Origin: Guadua angustifolia
Lineage: Eukaryota; Streptophyta; Magnoliopsida; Poales; Poaceae
Assembly (NCBI GenBank): GCA_036346375.1
Contig: CM070501.1
Coordinates: 55,655,326 to 55,719,325 of the forward strand
Length of the DNA: 64,000 nucleotides
Direction of reading: 5' to 3'
In this document: one piece after another, positions 55,048 through 64,000 of the stretch
Numbering within the stretch: the stretch's first letter is position 1
How the letters are laid out: every line of letters begins with the position of its first letter
The notes under the pieces: model-generated
The model's database searches: none
What the model was told of the DNA's origin: nothing
Seen by the model: only the letters and a program-made list of their open reading frames with translations
Translations under genes and position numbers: made by a program

Positions 55048-57036
55048 GTTCATAGCATAATACAAAATATAAATTATTTAGTCCTCTTCAAGTAGTACAT
55101 TGTTGCAAAACCTATACATTTTTACCTAACGAGATAGTAATTTTAAAAGGTGGTGGATTGCTAGAAACCAAAATCACCGATACAGTACGTTGCTGCCAAA
55201 GAAATTTACAGCATTTAGATAGCTTCTGTCTTCAATCGCTCGAATCAATTGTAATTTGTAATGGTTGCACCGACATTACATGAAGCCAAACTGCAGCATT
55301 GCTGGGCTCGATGCAAAAGGCCAGTGACATGCATCTCTGAGAACGTTTGTCCATATTTCGTTGTTTAAAAAAAAACACGTAATCTATACACTTCAACTCT
55401 CAGGTGTCAGGTTAGGTAGGGTTAATTTGCCCCTTTGCACGCACCAAAAGATGGAAAACAAGGGCCAATACGACGAAATCAAGCAACAAACAAACAGGGC
55501 AAAATCTCAATCGTATTCATAGATTAATCAGCAGCGCTGTAACAAGTCCGGCCACATTTGATGATCATAGATGCCGGCTATAGCCTATAGATTTATTTGG
55601 CGTATGTATGTGCAACACTAGAGAGAAACTAGAACGCTACACAATTATATTGTCGCATGCATGTTCATGTACTACGTGCGTACGTGATGCCGTGATCAAT
55701 TGATGGTAACCCCAAAACGGAAGTTTCCTACGCTGTGTTTGTTTGTGGCATCCAGGAGCTAGCGTGCACTGCATGCGACATCACGACCACATTGCCCCGC
55801 GTGGATCTCGAGGCAGGCATCTCCGTCCCCACATCCACAGATCTCAACGCACCCCATTGCTCTTGAAAAAAAAAGGAAAATCTGCTGTGAGAATCAACTT
55901 ATGTTAACGCTGTAACCCACAGTACGCATGTTTAAATCATACAGAGTTGTATTTGAAATCCACATAAAAAACTATTAAAATCTATAGCCAGATAGACAAT
56001 ATGGTATAGCCAATGACCCAACGTCATATATATTTCTGTCCTATGGATAGATTTTGTATAGCACAGTGAAGTTGAAGAATACATAATAACATTTCTATTG
56101 CGCATGACTGAGGGTGTTGACACTTGACAATGACTTTTAGTACTAGCATATTTACGATTGGAGGAACGGGGATATACTACAGTGGTTCGTAAGTTTTTTT
56201 ATGCACGTGTAGTACTATGTATCTTGTCAGTAGTAGTATTCTTTGAAATTTGAAGGGTCATGTGGATTAGGCCCGTTAGATGTGACTGCAAAGGGACAAG
56301 GGCGTAGCAGATAAGGTTTTGGTTGTTTAATGATACCAATGAGAATAGAGGATGGGATGGAATATGCCCATCTCAGGGCAGTGTACCTGCTCACACAGTA
56401 CTACTGTATACTCTTGCTCGTCCATGATTCACGACTTGACGCACGTTATATTATTTTAGACATTAACACAGTCTTTAATAATATATTTATAAAATCTAAT
56501 AAAATTATAATACTATAAAAACTCATATAATTTTTATGTATCTAATTTAAATAGTTAAAAGATATTTATAAATAAAATTTCAAACGTTCAAATGTATCTA
56601 TATCGACAACATCACTGTTCGGGACTTCAGGGAGTATTTGTATCAGCTTATGCTACTATGCTGGATATTTTATTAATTTGCATGTGTCCATGCGACAGCA
56701 CGAACACTACTACAACTGTTGATCTGCGAATGGGCATGTAGATTAGATGTGATGTACGTCTACAACATATCGGGTCTAACACTCAATAGGTAGGACCGTA
56801 GATGTATAAGCTCTTGTCCTCTTTTGCGAGGATGCTTCTCTGCTCTTTGTAAGAGTGAGAAGCGCAAGCTTAGACCTTAATTCCATATTGATGACATTTA
56901 GCAGGAATCGTATATACGCTACAGTACATAAGGAGAGTCACAGATTCTAGATCGGCTACTCGGTCGACGGAAATGAAACTACGTGCCATACGTACGTGCT
57001 TAGGCACGCTGGAGGTCTGTCTCACTGTCTGCACAC
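55048..57036. other. Unannotated stretch
   Basis: No gene or bounded element recognised. Frames (55932-56123 and 56330-56518) are short and AT-driven. Confidence 0.4.
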
Positions 57037-58070
57037 ATGCATGCAGATATGCAGGTCCAGGCCGCGGGGAGAGACGACACTAGCTATGGAATAGAGGGGC
57101 AAGCATCCAGACCCAGAAGAGGTGTCACTCTTTCCTTAGCTCAGCAACAATCTATCGCTGTCCCTAGGCTTGGTAGGGATTTGCAGCTGTGGTGCCTTAG
57201 CGTGACACCTTTCTTGCCACACGGCGGTGGGTTTGAAGGTGCTGCCGCGGTCAGCTGGGTTGACGCGAGGCCGGTCACCAACCACGGTGCTTGGATGCGC
57301 CAGGTGATCACTGCTTCTGTGGTTTAAATAAGAAATTATTGTTGTAATTTTGTTTGTAGATACCGGATTTAGAAAAATAATAAGAAAAAAAAGTGCAAGA
57401 GTGAAAAAAATAAGCTAATGCTTGGAGATTTCCTCGCGCGCGCGTGGAAGAGCGTGCGTGCGTGCGGTGGCAGGCCGGTCAAGTCGCGAGTCACAGACTC
57501 ACAAGCCACAAAGCCAAGCAATAGCAGCTGCTACCTGCTAGCTGCTTGTTGGGTTGAATCGAGGCGCGGCCTGCTCCGGTCAGTTCGCCGCCTGCCGCTG
57601 CTGGCTTCTCTGCCGCTGCCGTTGCATGCATGCGCTGCCGGGCTCGTCGGAGAATAATGTGGCATATGGAAGCAAGGACGGGACGCACGTACGTCCGTGC
57701 GTGCGAATACTCGACCGACGCTAGCTTGACTAGGGCGGGGGCAGATCGGGACATGCCGCGTCGCTTCAGCCGCATGCATGGGTACGGTTGGCGCTGCCTA
57801 GCCCAGCACAGTTCTTTTTTCTCCTATCTTTCTCCTGCTCCGGCTTCCCAGGCGTGCGCCCACTCCACATGTGTGACCCTGTTCCTCCTCCTTGGCGGCC
57901 AATAGCGCGCGAGCCCTCGGGCTGGGCGCGGCAGGGTGTGGTGGGGCGGGCTCGAGAGGTGAGCCGGCCGGGCCTGGTCTATGTTCACATGTGCGAACAT
58001 GATCTATGGATACATCCCTGTAGACCAGCTCTTCCTATCAGGGCTTGGGAGATGTTTGTTTGATTTGTCC
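57037..58070. other. GC-rich island with overlapping short frames
   Basis: Frames of 61-96 codons occur on both strands (for example 57037-57327 + and 57491-57775 minus). None shows a known domain. Repeated GCGTGCGTGC and GCATGCATG words occur. It might be a promoter or first-exon region of an unrecognised gene, or captured sequence. Confidence 0.3.
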
Positions 58071-58080
58071 CGAGATAATT

Positions 58081-58860
58081 TATTTAGGATGTGTTTATTT
58101 GGGTTTTTTCACCAACTTAAAAGTTAAAACGTTAAATTCTAAATAAATGAGTAGCTTTTTATCTAATTTTTTCAAAAGCCACGAGCCTCCATATGGTCCT
58201 GTTTATTTGGACTTTTTCATCGGCTTAAAAGCCAAAAAACTACAGCCTAAACAAACGAGTAGCTTTTTATCTGGGCTTTTTAAAAATCATAAGCCTCCAT
58301 ATAACTAAAAGGCAAAAGTCATTGGAGAGAGACTTTTTTGACTTATTGATGATTGATTTTAAACTAATAACACTAAAGTTAGGTAAAATTACCCATCTCT
58401 ATCACGCACAAAAGCCGTTAGCTTTTAAACTGTTTAAGCCAAAAGGCGGCTTTAAGTTATAAGCCAAAAAAGCTAAACCTCAACAAATAGGGACTATAAC
58501 TAAAAACCAAAAACTATTGGAGAGATGCTTAAAAGGCAAAAGTCATTGGAGAGAGACATTTTTGGCTTATTGATGATTAATTTTAGACTAATAACACTAA
58601 ATTAGGTAAAATTACCCACCTCTATCACGCACAAAAGCCGTTAGCTTTTAAACTATTTAAGCCAAAAAGCTGACTTTAAATTATAAGCCAAAAAACCTAA
58701 ACCTCAACAAATAGGGACTACAACTAAAAGCTAAAAGCTATTGGCCGAGAGATGCTTTTTTGGCTTATTGATGGTTGATTTTATACTAATAACACTAAAG
58801 TTAGATAAAATTACCTACCTCTGTTACGTACAAAAGCCATTAGCTTTTGAATAAATTTTG
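58081..58860. repeat. Duplicated MITE-like sequence
   Basis: Three overlapping copies of a unit with TCATTGGAGAGAGAC, then GGCTTATTGATGATT, AACACTAAAGTTAGGTAA and ACGCACAAAAGCCGTTAGC. They begin at about 58310, 58540 and 58735. GGTCCTGTTTATTTGG at 58194 and CAAATAGGGAC ending at 58494, both beside TAT, could be the ends of one original element that later duplicated. Confidence 0.65.
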
Positions 58861-59040
58861 ACGAAAATTTGAATTTTTGAACAAAATTTGAATGAAATTT
58901 TAATTTTCGGATAAATTTTGAACTTTTGGAGAAAAATTGATCAAAATTTGGATTTTTGGATAAATTTTGACCACAATTTGAATTTGACCAAGTACACTTC
59001 GACGAAATTTGAATTTGACCGAGTATACCTTTTCATACAA
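58861..59040. repeat. AATTTTGA/AAATTTGAATTT short-period repeat
   Basis: Irregular repetition of TTTGAACA, AAATTTGAAT and ATAAATTTTGA every 20-30 bases. No coding frame. Confidence 0.7.
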
Positions 59041-60908
59041 CAAACTGGATGAGTCCGTCTCGATTTGTTTTAGATGGCTCTATCCAGCATCTTGTGAGAA
59101 TATTCTAAGAAACTAGTTGATCATATATCATCTATCTACTCATCTAAACAATTGGATGACTCTAAATCCATAAATGACCATATCACATCCACCCTCATCC
59201 ACACAACCAAACTATCGGCGTATTTCGCCGGACAGGACTTCGTCAACGAATAGGGGGTCCTCCGAGGATGGAGGTTATGGTTCGGTAGAGGGCGTCTTCG
59301 TGGTCGGAAACTCTAATGACTCTCGCGCGAAGGATCCGGGGGATCAACAGATCAAAGAACACAGCGATATACCCAGGTTCAGGCCCCTAGTGTGGGTAAT
59401 AGCCCTACGTCCTGCTGGATCTTTGTTCAGAAAGTATGGAGGCAGTTACAATGGCTCTTTTCCTTTGTTCTTCTTCTCTTTTTTCTCTCTTGGTCGATCG
59501 GCCTCCTTCTTCATGTATCAGAGCTCTCTTATATAGAATGGGTTGGCTCGGGCATGTGAGAAGGTGGCGTCATGCTGACCTATGACTCATTAATTACACC
59601 CATCATTGTGGTCTTGTCATACTGAATCACGACTCATTTATTACACCCATCAATGTAGCATTGTCCTTCAAACCCCATTTAATGTCGTTGTATGGCTTCG
59701 CCCGGTCCGTCCGGGATGTGACATTCCTGCGACAGGTTAGGTGTGAGGCGTTAGAGGAATGGGCCGTCGTTGTGTCGACCGTAAAATTTCTCGCAATTAA
59801 TGGCCCTGACGCAGCATGTCAGGCTACTACAGAGAGGCTTATATCAGACGCACGATCACAGACGGTTTTGAAAAACCGTCTGTGATATGGAACATCACAG
59901 ACGGTTATGTACTCAAACCGTCGGTGTAGATATCACGACGGTTTTATATTACGGTAAATGCTCAGTGATACAAGAATATCGCAGACGGTTTCTAAATATA
60001 ACCGTGCGTGATAGCTACTGATACTCATTACGACGGTTTCTTAAGTATGACCGTCAGTGATGCAAGAAATATCACGACGGTTTCTAAATATAACCGTCAG
60101 GATAGCTACTGATACTCATTACGACGGTTTATAAGTATAACCGCTCATGATGCAAGAATATCACAGACGGTTTCTAAATATAACCGTCGTGATGAGGTGA
60201 ATACCACAAAGTGTTCTAGCTAAAACTCGCTCGTGATGTTCACTACATCACGCATTTGTTTTAATTTGAAACCGCCACAAATAATAAAAATAGAAAATTT
60301 TAAATATTGATAATTACCTCTTTGCCTTCTAATTTGAAAGAATTGAAATTAAATAATATTATATTTGAAATAATTGAACTAACATTCCATTTGCAATAAT
60401 TAAAAAACGGCCCTAAACGATCTTTTTTGGAATTCCGTGCCACAAGACGCACTCAAGACAAACCAGCAGGATCCGACCATCTGATTTTGGCACACTTATG
60501 AAATTCGGGTACTACTTTTCGTTATCTTTCAAACGAGCCAAAGAACGCCCCGATCGGAGTTACGAGTCAAAAGTTATGAACATTTTAACAAAAGTGCTCA
60601 GATTTCTTATTTGCAAACTAGAATCGGTGTCCAAAAGAATATAATCGGAGAGCTCATCGTGTGATGATTCCGGAAAGCTCAAGAACACCAAAATCGAAGG
60701 TACGAGTCAAAAGTTATGATGTTTTTACATGTTCCGTGAATAGTAAGAGCACATATATTACAAGCATTATTAATAGTCAAAAGTATGAAAAATAAATTTG
60801 AAAGCTTTAAATTTTACTAATTACCTCCATAGTTTGCTAATTTGAAATAATTGAAAATCGGTGTTCGGGTACTTCACGGGTTAAAAGGATGAGGAGGTAT
60901 AATATGTC

Positions 60909-61020
60909 GATGTTATCATATCACCACTAAAATCTTGGATCTTATAAGAACTCTGAAGTTAAGCGTGCTTAGACGAGAGTAGTAATAGGATGGGTGACCT
61001 CCTGGGAAGACCACATGTTA
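60909..61020 (+). pseudogene. 5S rRNA-like sequence inside the CACTA
   Basis: The segment follows the plant 5S rRNA order through most of its length: GAACTCTGAAGTTAAGCGTG (A-box region), then CGAGAGTAGTAATAGGATGG and GTGACCTCCTGGGAAG (C-box region). It differs at scattered bases and has lost the 3' terminus. Part of it is repeated immediately downstream: 61021-61065 duplicates the C-box half, and GAAGTTAAGCGTGCTTAGAA recurs near 61111 with a shortened copy near 61138. It is a degenerate copy and not expected to be a working 5S gene. Confidence 0.85.
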
Positions 61021-61160
61021 TACGAGAGTAGTAATAGGATGGGTGACCTCCTGGGAAGACCACACGAGTAGTAATTAGGCGAGAGTAGTATTAGTAGTAT
61101 TAAGATGTGTGAAGTTAAGCGTGCTTAGAACAGGAGGTTAAGCGTGCTTAGAACAGGAGG
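61021..61160 (+). repeat. Partial tandem copies of the 5S-like segment
   Basis: ACGAGAGTAGTAATAGGATG is repeated at about 61022 after its first occurrence at about 60973. Two copies of TTAAGCGTGCTTAGAACAGG lie at about 61114 and 61139. Confidence 0.85.
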
Positions 61161-61809
61161 TCATTATTTTTAAATTACCAGTTAGAACAGTGTGTCAGTT
61201 CTTATCACAGACAGTTCTAGGCTAGAACCGTCTGTGATAAGGGCTCATTACAGACGGTTCTAGCCTAGAACCGTCTGTGATGTTAATTTTTTCCGACGGT
61301 TCAAAAACCGTTTGTGATGACCTATTGTCATCACTGACACTTTGATACAGACGGTTCACAAAACCGTCTGTGATGTGTTTTGTGAACCGTCTGTAATGTG
61401 GTTTTTTGTAGTAGTGGCGCTCTGACGCAGCGTGTCAGGGGAATGAGACCTTCTCATTCTTTTGGTCGCCCGCCAAAGCCGCCATAGGGCGGTGTTCGGC
61501 GAAAGGTGGCCTATCGCCCACTCGCCGCCAGCCACCACGTAGGCGGCGCTGGCCGGCGGTGGCTCGACCGCCCACTGCCGCTAGATCGCCACGCAGCCGA
61601 CGCCCGTGGCAGGTCTCGATCGCCCACCGCCCATCAAAGCCGCCAGACAAACCGACGCCGACGGCAAGGCTCGATCGCCACCGCCCGCCAAGCCGCCGAT
61701 TGAAGACCGCCAAGTGGGGCTCGATCGTCCATCCGCCGCCAAGTCATCACGTGGGCTTACTTATCTACGATGGAGAGAGTACCCTGGCGTAAAGTACGCC
61801 GACAGAAAC

Positions 61810-62169
61810 GCTATCTTAGATACTCCTGCAATTTCATCAGATTCAAAAGTTCTTTCCTTCATGATATATACTCCGTTCGTACAAATCTAAAATGCTAAAA
61901 TTTTCTTGGTACATAGACTAGGAAAATATTAAAAATGACTAAACTATCCCTAACTATTATCTCTAAACATGTATGGAGAGAATATTATGTAAATATAGAT
62001 ATTTATTAGGGTATAAAAGAAACATTACACTAAATTTTGTATTAAAATATGACATATATCTATTGACAAGATCATTAAAAAAACACGTCATCTAAACTTG
62101 CACTTGGACCGAGGGACTATCGATTAGAGAATAATAACACGATGCCGTTTCAGAATCAATGTTTACAGA
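61810..62169. other. Unannotated AT-rich stretch
   Basis: No gene recognised. ATACTCCGTTCGTACAAATC near 61870 resembles a degenerate Stowaway-type end, but no partner was confirmed. Confidence 0.3.
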
Positions 62170-62274
62170 CGCTGGCCAACTGATGGGTGAGGCACCCGAG
62201 CCATGTGACTAAAGGTCACGGGTTTGAACCTCACTAACTGCATGTTAAGGTAGGTTTATCTGCAGTTTTTTTTT
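62170..62274 (+). mobile_element. SINE-like tRNA-derived sequence
   Basis: CTGGCCAACTGATGGGTGAG resembles an A box and CGGGTTTGAACCTC a B box, about 30 bases apart. The unit ends in a run of nine or ten T's, as in several plant SINEs. A target duplication was not identified. Confidence 0.55.
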
Positions 62275-62304
62275 AGATTTGATTATGCGATCTGTTGATA
62301 CTAT

Positions 62305-62540
62305 GGGCCTGTTTGGTATAACTTCCTCTGATTCTGATTCTCTGTTAGAAGTGATTCTCTGAGAGAAGTGATTCTGTCATTGAAAGTGATTCTCTAACTA
62401 ATCCATAGGATAAACTCTATGGAGAACCGACTCTTTGTTGGGAGTGAATCAGAGAAGTAGTTTTTTCACTCCAATTTCTAGTTCATTTCGGAGAACCACT
62501 TCACGGGAATCACCCTGGGAGCCTATGTTTCAGAATAATA
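62305..62540. mobile_element. MITE with one clear end (GGGCCTGTTTGG)
   Basis: GGGCCTGTTTGGTATAACTT at the left matches the terminus of the elements at 1431 and 19193. The following GATTCTCTGAGAGAAGTGAT, GATAAACTCTATGGAG and TTGTTGGGAGTGAATC phrases are the reverse complement of parts of the 1431-1801 element. The right terminus is missing. Confidence 0.65.
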
Positions 62541-64000
62541 TTGATAACCAACTGCAAGTCCCTACTATAAAAGCATATTTGCCAACGCTAGCATCCTGTG
62601 GCGGGTCAGTGCGGATCAGTGCAATGGCCAGTGTGGGTCATCATAACTGACTACGTACTATTGTGCGCACTAATCTTTATGCACAAAACTATAGGCTATT
62701 TTCATATTACTATTTTTTCTATATTCAAACTTTGCAGCAAGCAAGATCCCTGCCGAGTACCACAGCAACAAGCAGCAGCAAAGCAATGCAAAGCCAACGC
62801 AAATGCCAAACAGGAGGACGAACACGATCAAAGTGCACATGAAAGAGATGAGAAGGTACTCCAGTCCTAGACCTGAGACGAGTGGGGGAGTGTAGTTAAT
62901 TGCTATGGGTGGTACCGTGGTGGTAGCATTGTACAGGGGCCCGGGCCCTGCCCAGAGGTCCAGTGCTCTCCTCACCTATCAAATAAGAACCTAATGATTG
63001 CTGAAAAGAAAGCTAGCTGGGCGTAGAGAGGAGCAGAAAAGAAAGAGATAGACGGAACTCTCATGTCACCACTCAGACCGAGTCACCAGCTAATCTATAC
63101 ATACTTGCATTTCAGAGCACACACTGTTCTTCAAGCCTAGGAAGGAGTGGGCGTAGACGCGTAGTACTCCATTTTTCTCTCTCTCTCTCTCGCTGCTCAC
63201 ATGCGTTGGGCTTGGGGGCTTGGGGCTTGGGGCTTTGTTGCAGGAAGCCATGAACTCACGTAATCCTGTGCTTCTTTATGGAGCAGCAGAGGCCATGAAC
63301 TCACCCAGTTGACCGGACAGCTGACATGAATTTCTTTTATTGCGCCACTACGAGATGGACGCCTTTTGGACCGCTCGATCGTTCGACAAAAAACATTCGG
63401 ATCTTGCATTTGGAAGAAGAACTACCCAAAGAATTTGAAAAGCTCTGAACTAGAAACAAATCAACAAGTGAACAAGAATCCGGATTCCTGTAGTACCATG
63501 GCCATATGCTCGATCCTATTCTTTTCCTATCCATCAACTGGATGGTCCAATTTACTGGAGTACATAATTTACTACCATCCGAGTGAGTTTTAGAGAAATC
63601 TTGGACCTACAGCAGTTAATAGAAGGGAGGGTCTATCGCTCTGTATCTACACGACAATGGCCACCATTCTGTGCAGGGCAAAAGGCTGTGGAATCCAGTA
63701 GTAGAGTACTACCAGTACTTACGCCCATGGCCAGCTCGAGCTTTAAATTCAAGGTGATTTAATTGGGTATGGTTCTTCTGAATGTCGCCTTTTCCGTTAG
63801 TAGAATATATATATGCATGGGGCGTAGGCTCGGCGAGGTTGGGTTAACAGTGAAATCCCATCGATTCATTGTGTGGTCAGCTCGCCGCACAGTTTGTAGT
63901 AGTACTGGCACTCCCACGATGTGCCGTCTAAAATAAGGGAGGAGAGGATCCAGCACCACATGCAAGACGTTTTCATGATGATATCGGAGTCTGTTGGTGT
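62541..64000. other. Unannotated right end of the window
   Basis: Contains a (CT)n tract near 63176-63192 and G-rich GGGCTTGGGG repeats near 63209-63233. Frames at 62598-62870 (+), 63197-63409 (minus) and others are short and unrecognised. Any real gene here would need transcript evidence. Confidence 0.35.

Larger units (their letters stand above)
59824..61416. mobile_element. CACTA element carrying a 5S rRNA-derived segment
   Basis: The right end is GGTTTTTTGTAGTAGTG. The left end CTACTACAGAGAGG has lost the first CA. Both subterminal zones are full of ACAGACGGTT, AACCGTCTGTGA and TCACGACGGTTT in both orientations. The interior is AT-rich and without transposase. The exact duplication could not be recovered because CTGACGCAG occurs in the LTR on both sides. 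Confidence 0.85.
59213..61804 (+). mobile_element. Solo LTR interrupted by a CACTA element
   Basis: Starts TATCGGCGTATTTCGCCGG and ends AAAGTACGCCGACA. It is flanked by CAAAC (59208-59212) and GAAAC (61805-61809), a 5-bp duplication with one change. The order of blocks follows the solo LTR at 43476-44549, including a GC-rich CCGCCA-type block (61450-61750). A CACTA element occupies 59824-61416, leaving an LTR of about 1.0 kb. Confidence 0.82.

Noticed and set aside
60909..61020. Functional 5S rRNA gene
   Set aside because: Scattered substitutions, a missing 3' end, partial tandem copies and a location inside a CACTA.

Overview
This window is nuclear DNA from a grass, probably a panicoid, but the species cannot be fixed from the sequence alone. 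The evidence is one intron-rich plant-specific NAC transcription factor gene set in dense layers of typical grass transposons: Tourist and Stowaway MITEs, hAT and CACTA elements, Helitrons, Ty3-gypsy and Ty1-copia remnants, and solo LTRs. Nothing looks bacterial, viral or organellar.

Genes. The only intact gene I can support lies at 7593-12613 on the + strand. It has six coding exons and encodes a 426-residue NAC protein of the NAC075 (SND/VND-associated) clade. A second recognisable host gene is present only as a broken minus-strand fragment of VPS51, a GARP/EARP tethering-complex subunit, at 23386-24357. Everything else is transposon-derived, low complexity or unrecognised.

Layout. 1-6.3 kb: MITE and hAT material, including a hAT inside a hAT, each with a perfect 8-bp target duplication. 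6.2-13.7 kb: the NAC gene with its promoter region and 3' end. 13.8-19.5 kb: a MITE-like inverted repeat, then a decayed gypsy chromovirus (14454-19051, duplication CATGC) whose LTRs each carry a different younger insertion, then a Tourist element. 19.7-31.5 kb: CACTA ends, inverted-repeat elements sitting in TA microsatellites, the VPS51 fragment, a pair of about 870-bp direct repeats that each contain a tRNA-like sequence, and a 104-bp AT array. 33-41 kb: two related Helitrons, gypsy and copia remnants, and a hAT. 41-54 kb: two very long, related LTR sequences in opposite orientation, one holding a solo LTR, with a cluster of Tourist/Stowaway elements between them. 54-62 kb: a short CACTA, duplicated MITE-like sequence, and a solo LTR interrupted by a CACTA that carries a 5S rRNA-derived segment. 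62-64 kb: a SINE-like sequence and a MITE end.

The regions do not form a pathway. The biology is one developmental regulator beside a stratified transposon landscape. I found no convincing new enzymatic or defence system. The more unusual items are the 5S-derived segment in the CACTA, the repeat pair with tRNA-like sequences, the captured VPS51 exons, and Helitrons that carry internal copies of their terminal hairpin. All boundaries were read by eye, without alignment or database search.
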